NCBI GenBank assembly: GCA_041306005.1
Contig: JBFYKJ010000116.1
Coordinates: forward strand, 1 to 29,870
Reading direction: 5' to 3'
From: JBFYKJ01 sp041306005
GTDB taxonomy: Archaea; Altiarchaeota; Altiarchaeia; JAFGQM01
DNA length: 29,870 nt
Numbering within the stretch: the first letter of the stretch is position 1; the number at the start of each line of letters is the position of its first letter. Under the pieces are notes generated by a model. That model made no database searches and was not told the DNA's origin. It saw nothing but the letters and a program-made list of their open reading frames with translations. The position numbers and the translations under genes were made by a program. This document shows positions 7,443 to 16,693 of this stretch, piece after piece.

Positions 7443-7835
7443 TCAGGCATCCAGCGCCTCGTTCACCAGACTATCGGCCTCCCGCTGCATGGGGTCTTCC
7501 CTCGGGCGGTGGGTGTAAGTGACTTTCTTGAACTTTGACTCCTCGATCTTCGCCTTCCCGAAGAGCTCCTTTAGGCGGGGCTCCTTGACCTTGTACTTCC
7601 CGGTGAGCTGCCTGACTATCAACTCACTATCGGAGAAGACGCTTACTGAATCACCGAATTCCCTTGCTTTCTTTAGCCCTTCTATGACCGCGGTATACTC
7701 GGCGACGTTGTTCGTCGCGATCCCCAGCCGTTTTCCCCTTTCAAAGAGCCTCTTCTCGCCGTCGTAAACAAGGAATGCGCATGCCGCCTTCCCCGGGTTC
7801 CCCCGGGAGCCCCCGTCTGTGTATACTTTTATCAT
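7443..7835 (-). CDS. rnhA: Ribonuclease HI (archaeal short type)
   Basis: Degrades the RNA strand of RNA-DNA hybrids, in R-loop and primer removal. The catalytic acidic set is complete: D7 (VYTDGGSRGNPG), E46 (TNNVAEYTAVIEGL), D69 (VFSDSELIVRQL) and D121 (READSLVNEAL). At 130 aa it is the minimal RNase HI lacking the basic protrusion of the E. coli enzyme, and it resembles archaeal and Gram-positive YpdQ/RnhA-like proteins. It lies 13 nt downstream of a methyltransferase gene, in what looks like a four-gene transcript. Confidence 0.92.
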   Translation of the reverse strand: MIKVYTDGGSRGNPGKAACAFLVYDGEKRLFERGKRLGIATNNVAEYTAVIEGLKKAREFGDSVSVFSDSELIVRQLTGKYKVKEPRLKELFGKAKIEESKFKKVTYTHRPREDPMQREADSLVNEALDA

Positions 7836-7848
7836 TCTGGATATGCCC

Positions 7849-8493
7849 CTACCTCTTCCTTGCGATTATCTGAGTCCTTGTGACTATGCAGTCCTTCCAG
7901 CGGCTCCGCTCCTTGGACTTTTCCATCTTTAGTATGTCGTAGCCCGCGAGCAGTTCTTCTGCCTCATGCTCGCTTATCGCATGGTGCGGGACGTCGCCGT
8001 CCGGCATGTCTATGCCCAGGAACGTTCCTTTCTCGACCTCGACGGTGCCGGCCGTCCTGGCCTCCTCTATGAACTCGGGGGGCACAACTATCATAAAGAA
8101 GACTCCCCGCTTTTTCAGGACGCGGGTAGCCTCCCTGAAATAAGCCTCTATATCCCTCCTGTAGCCGTGGTTGAGGACGTTGACTGATATTATCGCATCA
8201 AAATACGCGTCCGGGAAAGGCAGCGCCTTTATGTCGGCCTTTGACACTTTAACCAGCCCGGACAGCCGCTCCTTCCCGCACGCTTCCCTTAGCGAGTCAA
8301 GACCGGACTCTGCGATATCGACGGCGTGCACTTCGATCCCCCTGCGCGCGCAATAGAGCGTGTGCCTGCCCCTGCCGCAGCCGAGGTCCAGTACCCTCAT
8401 GCCCGGCTTTAGGTATTCCTTCGCGAACTGCACGAAGGCCTCGTGCGGCTCGTCGATTTTGAAGGTCTTGTGCAGCTCGTTCCAAGTCGCCAT
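7849..8493 (-). CDS. Class I SAM-dependent methyltransferase (tandem paralogue 1)
   Basis: A 214-aa methyltransferase of the Methyltransf_11/25 group. Motif I is VLDLGCGRGRHT, followed by GIEVHAVDIAESGL (the acidic residue that binds the ribose of SAM) and motif IV-like ALPFPDAYFDAIISVNVLNHG. RVLKKRGVFFMIVVPP completes the core. It is closely similar in sequence and identical in length to the gene immediately upstream, with which it starts (NELHK) and ends (IARKR/IARKK) in the same way, so the two arose by tandem duplication. Substrate unknown. The ADIKALPFPDAYFD type is common in small-molecule methyltransferases, but that is not decisive. Confidence 0.88.
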   Translation of the reverse strand: MATWNELHKTFKIDEPHEAFVQFAKEYLKPGMRVLDLGCGRGRHTLYCARRGIEVHAVDIAESGLDSLREACGKERLSGLVKVSKADIKALPFPDAYFDAIISVNVLNHGYRRDIEAYFREATRVLKKRGVFFMIVVPPEFIEEARTAGTVEVEKGTFLGIDMPDGDVPHHAISEHEAEELLAGYDILKMEKSKERSRWKDCIVTRTQIIARKR

Positions 8494-8529
8494 TTTATAT
8501 GCTGATAGTCTTTGACGGTCCTCTCATGT

Positions 8530-9174
8530 TTATTTCTTCCTTGCGATTACCTCGATGTAAGTGAGCAGCATCTTCGCCCACGGGCTCACATACTTGGACT
8601 TCCTCATTGTAGTTATGTCAAATCCCTTAAGAAGCACCGTGAGCTCGTCCTCCGTGAAAAGGTGGTGCGGTATGTCCTTGTCCAGCACCCCGAGCCTAAG
8701 GAAGGTCCCCTTCTCGACCTCTTCGGTATCCGGCTTCTTTGTCTCCCCATAAAGCTCCATCGGCGACTCGAAGAGGAACAGCATGCCGCCCGGCCTAAGG
8801 ACGCGGGTTATCTCCTTGAAGTAGTTTCTTACATCTGCCAGGTAGCCGTGGTTCAAGACGTTAACAGAGAACGCGGCGTCAAAATACCCATCGGGGAACG
8901 GCAGGTCCTTTATGTCCGCTTCGGTGACCTTCAGCAGCTCGAATAGCCCCTCCCTCCCGGCCTTCTCCCGCAGGTGCGTGACCGCGGTGTTCGCGGAGTC
9001 GACGCCGTGGACTTCTATGCCCCTCTTGGCGCAGTGGACCGCGTGCCGGCCCTTGCCGCAGCCGATGTCCAGCACCCTCATCCCGGGCTTCAGGCAGTTC
9101 TTCGAGAACTCGGCGAACCTCTCGTTCAGTTCGGTCTCTTCCCGCCCCTTGTGCAGTTCGTTCCAGTCGGCCAT
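8530..9174 (-). CDS. Class I SAM-dependent methyltransferase (tandem paralogue 2)
   Basis: A 214-aa sister of the gene that follows it by 36 nt. SAM-binding motif I is VLDIGCGKGRHA, then GIEVHGVDSANTAV and DLPFPDGYFDAAFSVNVLNHG. The central region, where substrate specificity usually resides, diverges more (FLFESPMELYGE here against FMIVVPPEFIEE in the paralogue), while GTFLRLGVLDKDIPHHLFTEDEL is alignable with GTFLGIDMPDGDVPHHAISEHE. It heads the minus-strand run and is divergent from the glycosylase gene with a 42-nt gap, so the promoters must be compact or overlapping. Confidence 0.88.
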   Translation of the reverse strand: MADWNELHKGREETELNERFAEFSKNCLKPGMRVLDIGCGKGRHAVHCAKRGIEVHGVDSANTAVTHLREKAGREGLFELLKVTEADIKDLPFPDGYFDAAFSVNVLNHGYLADVRNYFKEITRVLRPGGMLFLFESPMELYGETKKPDTEEVEKGTFLRLGVLDKDIPHHLFTEDELTVLLKGFDITTMRKSKYVSPWAKMLLTYIEVIARKK

Positions 9175-9216
9175 TTGATGCGCAGGCTCTTATTGCCCGA
9201 GGGCTAATATTACGCG

Positions 9217-9897
9217 ATGGGCGGCAAAAAAGCGGACAGGGTTTCAAAGCAGTTGGAAACTATTTACTCAAAGCTCTTCGCTTCCTTCGGCCCGCAGGGC
9301 TGGTGGCCTGCCAAGACGCGGTTCGAGGTCATCGTTGGAGCCATCCTGACGCAAAACACCAACTGGAAGAACGTCGAGGCGGTCATCGCGGAGATGGAGA
9401 AGAGGGGCCTCCTTAGACCCAAGACCCTGGACCTGGTACCGCTGGCCGAGCTTGCCCCGCTCCTGAAGCGTTCCGGCTACTTCAACCAGAAGGCGAAGAA
9501 ACTGAAGGCGTTCATGAAGTACTTCGAGAAGTATGGCTTGAGCGTGGAGGCAATGATGCGCGGGGACAAGGACGCGCTCCGCCGCGAGCTCCTCGGGGTC
9601 TGGGGCATAGGCCCAGAGACCGCGGATGCGATCCTTCTCTATGCCCTTGACAAGCCGGTTTTCGTCGTAGACGCATACACGCGCAGGGTCTTTTCCCGCA
9701 TGGGGTTTGTCGCCGACGGCGTAAGCTACGAGGACCTGCAAAGGTTCTTCGAGTCGCGCCTGGCCCCAAGCGTCCCGCACTTCAAGGAGTTCCACGCGCT
9801 CATAGACGAGCTGGCGAAAAGGCACTGCAGGCCAAGGCCCATGTGTAGTGAATGCCCGGTCGGCGGCTTATGTAAGTCAAAAGGTAAATTAGCGTAG
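9217..9897 (+). CDS. HhH-GPD DNA glycosylase, MagIII/EndoIII-related
   Basis: A 226-aa base-excision glycosylase. The N-terminal FGPQGWWPAKTRFEVIVGAILTQ region matches the endonuclease III-related group that includes Helicobacter MagIII (3-methyladenine glycosylase). The helix-hairpin-helix is GVWGIGPETADAIL: the position that is the lyase Lys in EndoIII is E134. The catalytic Asp is retained as D152 in FVVDAYTRR. It is therefore predicted to be a monofunctional glycosylase, probably for alkylated bases, and not an AP lyase. Four C-terminal cysteines (C-x5-C-x2-C-x5-C) resemble the FeS cluster loop but with one residue fewer in the first spacing than classical EndoIII. The stop codon lies inside a short direct repeat. 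Confidence 0.85.
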   Translation: MGGKKADRVSKQLETIYSKLFASFGPQGWWPAKTRFEVIVGAILTQNTNWKNVEAVIAEMEKRGLLRPKTLDLVPLAELAPLLKRSGYFNQKAKKLKAFMKYFEKYGLSVEAMMRGDKDALRRELLGVWGIGPETADAILLYALDKPVFVVDAYTRRVFSRMGFVADGVSYEDLQRFFESRLAPSVPHFKEFHALIDELAKRHCRPRPMCSECPVGGLCKSKGKLA

Positions 9898-9928
9898 CGT
9901 AACGCGGCATAAAGCGTAGCGTAACGCG
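9891..9928. repeat. Short tandem direct repeat, 16-bp core twice, 22-bp period
   Basis: AGCGTAGCGTAACGCG is present at 9891-9906 and 9913-9928, exact in both copies. The first copy contains the glycosylase stop codon, and the second ends 24 nt before the next start codon. Confidence 0.85.
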
Positions 9929-9952
9929 TAATAATCAAAAAAGCGGACAAAT

Positions 9953-11017
9953 ATGGCTAAACGCGAATCCCGAAAGCGCAAAGCAGCCTCCGAGGCGATG
10001 ACAGTAGCAAAGGTCCCGGTCTACGTTGTGGGGAGATCATTCAGCAAGGCGCTCGCCATACTGATACCCCCTCAGATAATCCGGAGCTCCAGCTTCTTCT
10101 CCGGTTTGAAGAGGCTTGGCGACGCGGTGACGGACTTCGGCGCGCCCCCGGGCACAAAGCCAAAAGGCCTCGGCCCGGCAAAGAGCGGGACGGACTACAT
10201 AATCAGGAAATCCGGCGGCGCGGTCGCAGACACCGCTATAGGCATCGCCCTGTTCGGGATGCCGGTCACCCTTGTCACAGCCATACTCTCCGACGGCTTT
10301 AAGGTCGCCTCCAATGTGCTCAAGGGCGCAAAGACGAATGACGAGGAGTACCAGGACCTGGGCGAGTTCTTTGGCGACATGGGCGACGTCTCGGGCAAGT
10401 TCATGCTGCTATTCGACGTCCCCAGCAAGCAGGGCGCAAAGGACATCCGGGGATCGATAGACCACCTGGCAAAGCATCTTGACATTGAAGGCCGGCTGAC
10501 CGACCCGATATCAAAGGAGCTTGACGGGCTTCGCAAGTCGTGCGACCCGTCGAAGCTGAAGTGCATGTGCGACGAGGACCGGTGCAGGCTGTCGGAGGCG
10601 ATAAACGACCGGCTGGCAAGGATAGCCGAGCTGAAGCTGTCCGACGCGCGCATAGACCTGGACACCAATGGGATAAAGAGCTTCCTCAAGTCCCCTACTG
10701 TCCCAAACATGAGGGGCATGAAAGACTCGCTTGTCACGGGCCTTAACAGCAAGGGTGTCGCGGTTATGGACGCGCAAGAGAGACTGGTCGAGGAGATGGT
10801 CGCGTCATTCGAGTCGTTCTCCACAGACGACTTCCACAACAGGCTTGATTCCCTTATGTGGAAGGAGCGCGAGGCGCGGGGAAAGGCGAAACGCGCTGTG
10901 GGGAAAACAACCCGCAAGGGCTATAACATCGCCCGTTCGCTTGCCAAGCTGACTTACAGGGGCGCCTCGATATTCGGCAGGCACTATGAGGATGAGATAA
11001 AGGGCTTGCTCAAGTAA
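9953..11017 (+). CDS. Hypothetical protein, 354 aa, basic ends with a central Cys cluster
   Basis: Not recognised. The N-terminus is strongly basic (KRESRKRKAA). A Gly/Ala-rich hydrophobic stretch (about residues 85-112) could be a membrane-associated hairpin. The middle is helical with many Asp and Lys, and includes a cysteine cluster C197-x6-C204-x-C206-x4-C211 that could bind a metal. The C-terminus is basic again (KAKRAVGKTTRKG). The codon pattern is like its neighbours, and it runs unbroken to 11017, so it is very likely a real gene. It stands alone on the + strand, converging on pheT. No function is proposed. Confidence 0.65.
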   Translation: MAKRESRKRKAASEAMTVAKVPVYVVGRSFSKALAILIPPQIIRSSSFFSGLKRLGDAVTDFGAPPGTKPKGLGPAKSGTDYIIRKSGGAVADTAIGIALFGMPVTLVTAILSDGFKVASNVLKGAKTNDEEYQDLGEFFGDMGDVSGKFMLLFDVPSKQGAKDIRGSIDHLAKHLDIEGRLTDPISKELDGLRKSCDPSKLKCMCDEDRCRLSEAINDRLARIAELKLSDARIDLDTNGIKSFLKSPTVPNMRGMKDSLVTGLNSKGVAVMDAQERLVEEMVASFESFSTDDFHNRLDSLMWKEREARGKAKRAVGKTTRKGYNIARSLAKLTYRGASIFGRHYEDEIKGLLK

Positions 11018-11056
11018 AGAACGCATTGAGCCATGCCCGAGCCGCGCACCCAGTTA

Positions 11057-12673
11057 TCAGCAGACCGCCCCGACGTCTATCTCCGCCAGCGCCGCCGGGT
11101 ACTCGAGCCCGAATGCGGAAAGGACTTCAGGATGGATCTCGCCGAATACGCCGGCTCTTTTGCCCTTCACGAGTATCTCCCCGCAGCGGCCTTTTATGAA
11201 GGTCTTGTCCTGGCTTTCCCTTAGCTTGTACTCGGTCCCCAGTCCCCGGAGTATGGCCTCGACCGCGGACTGCATCTCCGAGAAGTTGACCTCGTTGTCC
11301 AGCAGCCCCAATCCTAGCATCCTCCTGTTTTGCCAGTCCTTCTCGCCGGGCGCGACGTCGTCCAGCTCGAAGACTTTTTGCGGTATCCTCCTCTTTTTGT
11401 TATACGCAAGGGTAGTCAGGAGTGTGGTTATCGCCGACGTCCTCACCACAGTGAAATCCTCGGTCCGCGGGTTCTTTATCCTGACCGGCTTCGCGGCCAG
11501 CCTGGCCTTCCCGATAGTCGCCGGGTTCGTGAGCGTGAAGGGTACGGTCTCCTGGTAGCCGAGGCCGATGGCAAGCGTCTTGGCAAGCGATGACGCCTCC
11601 TCGAGGGCGTCAGCCTTCCCGATAGTGGATATCTTCGTCCCCTCGGGCTGGAAGTTCTCGTAGCCGTAGGCGATTGCGATGTCCTCGACGAGGTCCATGG
11701 GGTGGAGTATGTCCGCGCGGGAGCAGGGCACAAGGACGTCGATGCTGTTCTCGTCCGCCCTCTTTATCCCAAAGCCCATCCTGCTGAGCATCCTGCCCAT
11801 CATGTCGTGCTTCATCTGCATGCCGAGCAGTTTGTTCGCATAGCCGACCTTAAGGTTCATCACCTCGGGGGACAGGTCCAGCTTTTCCGCCCCTACTTGG
11901 ACCGAGACTATCTGTCCCCCCCTGTCGGCGAGCGCGGCAAGGACTATGTTCAGGGCGTGCCTCAGCGCGGGCTTGTTGGTCCCGGTCATCTCGATAAGCA
12001 GGTTCGCCGTCCTTCCGGTCACGCGGGTCCTGTCTGCGTTGATTATCGGCGGCAGGGAGACCACGCCGTCGCGGTCGAGGACGAGCGGGAGCAGTTTCCT
12101 CCCTTCGAGTATGTGCTTATAATCGACGCCCTTCGGGTGCTTCTCAAGGACGTCCCCGAGAGTCATCTCCTGCGCAAAGTCGAGCGGGATGAACTTCTTG
12201 TCCCCGGGCCTGACCGCCCTGTATTCATAAGGGGGCTTTGTCTTGTCGAAGTCGTGTATCCCGATGGCGACCTTCGACCTGCGCCTCCCGTGCGACGAGT
12301 GGAGCGCCTCCTGCATCTGCATCATCGAGAGGAGGACTTCTTCTGTGACGGGCAGGTTCTTGATTATCGCCGCGGCGATGAATGGCCGCACGCTTTTGAC
12401 GCTCTCGTCGACTGAAAGCTTTATGCTTGAATCCGCGACCCTGTAGTCCCTAAGGCCGGCGTCTATCCCGGTGAACGTCCTGTAAGCCCGGGCAAAGCCC
12501 TCGACAGAAAGTATGTCCGGCCGGTTGGGGAAGACCTCGAGGACTATCCTCTCGTCGCTGACCTCCTCGACGCTGGTGCCAAGCATCGCCGCCCGCTCCT
12601 CGACCTCCTTTAGGGGCACCCTCCTGCCGACGAGGCGCATAAAGTCGCCAGTGGAGAATTCTACCGTAGGCAT
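11057..12673 (-). CDS. pheT: Phenylalanyl-tRNA synthetase beta subunit, archaeal type
   Basis: Beta chain of the (alpha-beta)2 PheRS that charges tRNA-Phe. At 538 aa it is the short archaeal/eukaryal form, lacking the tRNA-binding EMAP-like and anticodon-binding extensions of bacterial PheT. Visible landmarks: LEVFPNRPDILSVEGFARA in the N-terminal part, the B3/B4 domain with MMQMQEALHSSHGRRRSK and AIGIHDFDK, LPPIINADRTRVTG, and the C-terminal catalytic-like fold with LVEDIAIAYGYENF and RTSAITTLLTTLAYNKKRR. The last residues (ALAEIDVGAVC) look slightly short but complete. pheS is not in the window. There is no clear TATA immediately upstream, and AT-rich sequence at 12740-12765 may serve both directions. 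Confidence 0.95.
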   Translation of the reverse strand: MPTVEFSTGDFMRLVGRRVPLKEVEERAAMLGTSVEEVSDERIVLEVFPNRPDILSVEGFARAYRTFTGIDAGLRDYRVADSSIKLSVDESVKSVRPFIAAAIIKNLPVTEEVLLSMMQMQEALHSSHGRRRSKVAIGIHDFDKTKPPYEYRAVRPGDKKFIPLDFAQEMTLGDVLEKHPKGVDYKHILEGRKLLPLVLDRDGVVSLPPIINADRTRVTGRTANLLIEMTGTNKPALRHALNIVLAALADRGGQIVSVQVGAEKLDLSPEVMNLKVGYANKLLGMQMKHDMMGRMLSRMGFGIKRADENSIDVLVPCSRADILHPMDLVEDIAIAYGYENFQPEGTKISTIGKADALEEASSLAKTLAIGLGYQETVPFTLTNPATIGKARLAAKPVRIKNPRTEDFTVVRTSAITTLLTTLAYNKKRRIPQKVFELDDVAPGEKDWQNRRMLGLGLLDNEVNFSEMQSAVEAILRGLGTEYKLRESQDKTFIKGRCGEILVKGKRAGVFGEIHPEVLSAFGLEYPAALAEIDVGAVC

Positions 12674-12739
12674 CTTATCCGGATTCCTTCAGGCACGCAC
12701 CCGGCGCCGCCATGATCCGCGCCAAAAGCAAATGCCGGC

Positions 12740-12748
12740 TTATTTAAG
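12740..12748 (+). promoter_or_regulatory. Putative TATA box for the small membrane protein gene at 12772
   Basis: TTATTTAAG is centred about 27 nt before the ATG, leaderless spacing. Read on the other strand it could also serve pheT with a leader of roughly 40 nt. Confidence 0.5.
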
Positions 12749-12771
12749 TAGAGCAAATTTAAAAGGGAAGT

Positions 12772-13020
12772 ATGGCCAAAGCGGCTTCATTCACGGCGGT
12801 GCTGGCATTGTGTCTGGTGTTCCTGGCAGCCTCGGCGTCGGCCGCGCCCAGGGGCGGTCCCGACGGTGGGATAAGCATAAGCCTCGAGGGGCTGCTGGTC
12901 GCCGCGGTGCTGATTGTGATAGGCGCCATAATGATGCCCTCGCATTCGGAGCTGATACGGATTCTTGGCATCATAATAGTGATAATCGGCATCATAAGGC
13001 TGATAACCTCTTTGCTGTGA
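12772..13020 (+). CDS. Small exported/membrane protein with C-terminal hydrophobic pair (paralogue A)
   Basis: An 82-aa protein: a signal peptide-like start (ALCLVFLAASASAAP, cleavage plausible after about residue 24), a short Gly/Pro linker, then two hydrophobic segments (about 39-54 and 61-80) separated by MPSHSELIR. The hydrophobic C-terminal half resembles that of the gene at 13141 (both end in an IIxLIIGIIRLI/LLIGLAVVRLL type helix), suggesting paralogy. Function unknown. It could be a membrane-embedded subunit of a surface complex. Confidence 0.7.
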   Translation: MAKAASFTAVLALCLVFLAASASAAPRGGPDGGISISLEGLLVAAVLIVIGAIMMPSHSELIRILGIIIVIIGIIRLITSLL

Positions 13021-13032
13021 GGGGGATAACCT

Positions 13033-13076
13033 CCCGGTTACGGGGCCGGCAGCCCCCCGGTTACGGGGCCGGCAGC
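13033..13076. repeat. Direct repeat, 21-bp exact copies, 23-bp period
   Basis: A 21-bp GC-rich unit beginning CCCGGTTACGGGGCC occurs at 13033-13053 and 13056-13076 without mismatch, between the two small membrane protein genes. Confidence 0.9.
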
Positions 13077-13088
13077 TTTTTGCGACGG

Positions 13089-13116
13089 GGGCGTAACGAA
13101 GGCGCCCGAAGCTTTT
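13089..13116 (+). terminator. Hairpin followed by T-run between the small membrane protein genes
   Basis: GGGCG (13089-13093) can pair with CGCCC (13103-13107), and a run of five T follows (13112-13116). The T-rich stretch may alternatively be the promoter of the gene at 13141, since it sits about 27 nt upstream of that ATG. Confidence 0.35.
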
Positions 13117-13140
13117 TGTTCTCTTACCCTCAATACTAAC

Positions 13141-13545
13141 ATGGGCAGCCTACGACTCTTTGTATCGCTCCTTGCGGCGCTGGCGCTTCTTTCTCCCGCC
13201 CTGTGCGCCAACGGCACTCAGGGCAATGCAAGCAACGCGACGCCATCATCCGAAAGCCTGGATCTCAACAACCTCTCGCTCCCTACTCTTAAACTCCCCA
13301 ATGCCTCCGATATCAAGCTCCCCAAGGTCAACTTCAGCGACTGGGGCGACAAGCTTAAGAACGCCACGTCGGGCGACGGCGGGCCCGTGGACTCGGTAGT
13401 CGGCTTCCTGACGGACGCGAGCCCGTTTCTCTTGCTGGTGGCCGGCATAATACTCCTAATCCTGTCGGGCTTCGGCAAGCTCGTCGGCATGCTACTCATA
13501 GGATTGGCCGTTGTCAGGCTGCTCATACTGATGTTCTCGGGATGA
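13141..13545 (+). CDS. Exported glycosylatable protein with C-terminal membrane hairpin (paralogue B)
   Basis: A 134-aa protein with a signal peptide (LRLFVSLLAALALLSPALC, cleavage plausible around residues 22-23). An Asn/Ser-rich ectodomain of about 70 residues has many N-x-S/T sequons (NGT, NAS, NAT, NLS, NFS). Two hydrophobic segments follow at about residues 97-112 and 115-132. The hydrophobic pair parallels that of the gene at 12772. The sequons imply AglB-type N-glycosylation and an extracellular location for the linker. Not recognised beyond that. Confidence 0.72.
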   Translation: MGSLRLFVSLLAALALLSPALCANGTQGNASNATPSSESLDLNNLSLPTLKLPNASDIKLPKVNFSDWGDKLKNATSGDGGPVDSVVGFLTDASPFLLLVAGIILLILSGFGKLVGMLLIGLAVVRLLILMFSG

Positions 13546-13582
13546 GCGGCGCAACCCTGCATAACCGGAATACTGTTCAAAA

Positions 13583-13717
13583 ATGCCCGCATGCGACGTA
13601 TGTGGTTCAGAGCCCGCGGCAATCACGTGCCCGCTATGCGGCGCGAGGGTCTGCAGGTCATGCTCCCTCCCGGGCGCCTGCAAGAGGTGCTCAAGGGGCA
13701 GGTCCGGCAGGTCTTGA
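13583..13717 (+). CDS. Mini zinc-finger protein, 44 aa, four CxxC pairs
   Basis: A short frame encoding MPACDVCGSEPAAITCPLC and then a second half with VCRSC and CKRC. Cysteines at 4, 7, 16, 19, 24, 27, 33 and 36 form four CxxC pairs, the pattern of a two-zinc cross-brace or HIT/treble-clef finger. Tiny archaeal zinc-finger proteins that start with an 'xCDVCGxEPA..C..CG' pattern are common. The tail is basic (SRGRSGRS). The TGA stop lies inside the first unit of the adjacent tandem repeat. The Cys spacing is far too regular for chance, so I consider it real despite the size. Confidence 0.75.
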   Translation: MPACDVCGSEPAAITCPLCGARVCRSCSLPGACKRCSRGRSGRS

Positions 13718-13775
13718 GTCCTGAGTCCTGGGCCTTGAGTCCTGAGTCCTGGGCCTTGAGTCCTGAGTCCTGGTA
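13713..13775. repeat. Tandem repeat, three units of 21 bp
   Basis: The unit begins CTTGAGTCCTGAGTCCTGG and is repeated at 13713, 13734 and 13755, identical except for the last bases of unit three. Inside each unit GAGTCCT occurs twice in tandem, so a 7-bp sub-period is visible. The array lies between the two small zinc-protein genes. Confidence 0.92.
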
Positions 13776-13851
13776 CTGGGTCTTGTATGAACGGGGTTCG
13801 AAGGCCGGTTTCCGCCCAAAACCGCTTTTTAATCCGGGTTTGTCTAATTAT

Positions 13852-14205
13852 ATGCCTAAACAGCCCCCCAAAATGATAGGCAAGAAATCGAGCAGGCTAG
13901 TAGATCTTGAGTATATGATACCAAAGGAGCACAAGCCCCTTCCCGAGGTCGTAGAAGACGCCCCCTCGGAGTGCGTCTCAGGCGAGACTGCCTGGGTGCG
14001 CGCGGTGTGCCACTCCTGCGGCAGGAGCTCTGACGAGTCGCCGCTGATGCCCGTGTTCTACGGCGGCGAGGATAGGTGGATGTGCCCGGTCTGCCTAAAG
14101 AGCAGCATGGCGATAGCATCCTCACCTGCGGGCAGCTACACCGAGGAGAAGCAGGACTGGGACGCGCCCCCAGCCAGCGGGAGCGCGATGTCGATGTTCG
14201 ACTGA
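13852..14205 (+). CDS. Small zinc-ribbon protein, 117 aa
   Basis: I start this at the ATG at 13852. The frame is open further upstream, but that part translates the 21-bp repeat array, and a TATA-like CTTTTTAA sits at 13825-13832, about 24 nt before this ATG. The protein has a basic N-terminus (PKQPPKMIGKKSSR), an acidic linker, and a zinc ribbon made of VCHSCGRSS and WMCPVCLKS about 30 residues apart, then a Ser/Ala-rich acidic tail. The function is unknown. Two-CxxC ribbons of this kind occur in transcription- and RNA-associated proteins, but the family is not identified. Confidence 0.75.
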   Translation: MPKQPPKMIGKKSSRLVDLEYMIPKEHKPLPEVVEDAPSECVSGETAWVRAVCHSCGRSSDESPLMPVFYGGEDRWMCPVCLKSSMAIASSPAGSYTEEKQDWDAPPASGSAMSMFD

Positions 14206-14404
14206 GCGCAACGGGTTCGATGCGCGGCCCACCTGCGCAATTATATCCTTAGATGCGTTTTTGCCCGTTGCCCGGTGGATGCAATCAAGGGATTTATATA
14301 CTTTTATTTTGCTAATACTACCGTCCGACCCGGCTGGGGGGAATTTTGGCCCGGAAAAGTATTTAAATAACCCTAGGCATTAAGTTTTGGGGGATTTTGG
14401 TAAG
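14206..14404. promoter_or_regulatory. Promoter region of the surface-protein gene, with two TATA-like boxes
   Basis: TTTATATAC (14293-14301) and GTATTTAAATA (14359-14369) are both good archaeal TATA candidates. The second lies about 41 nt before the ATG at 14405, giving a leader of about 15 nt; the first would give a longer leader. An 8-bp inverted repeat (GCAACGGG at 14208-14215, CCCGTTGC at 14264-14271) with an internal T5 run may end transcription of the zinc-ribbon gene. Confidence 0.55.
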
Positions 14405-16567
<2,163 letters not shown>

Positions 16568-16590
16568 GCGGAGGCCAACCTGATGCCCCT

Positions 16591-16599
16591 CCTTTTTTG
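16591..16599 (+). terminator. T-run terminator after the TSP3/MopE gene
   Basis: A CCTTTTTTG T6 run 24 nt after the stop codon, of the kind used by archaeal RNA polymerase. A second pyrimidine/T-rich stretch at 16625-16645 may be a further termination site or the upstream promoter element of the next gene. Confidence 0.4.
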
Positions 16600-16693
16600 C
16601 CGCGTTCCCTTGAACTAGTCCCTTACCTTTTTATCCTTCTTTGTCTTAATTGATAGCAGTGTCTATCCCCCGAATGGGTCTATAATCCCCAAG

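Noticed and set aside
13591..13851. An N-terminal extension of the zinc-ribbon protein through the 21-bp repeats
   Set aside because: The extension is out of frame with the more convincing 44-aa zinc-finger gene and translates the repeat array. A TATA-like box lies just before the ATG at 13852.
13790..14230. GGTTCGA-like motifs at about 13795 and 14214 suggesting tRNA T-arms
   Set aside because: The flanking bases do not form a 5-bp T stem and no acceptor stem or anticodon arm can be built around them.
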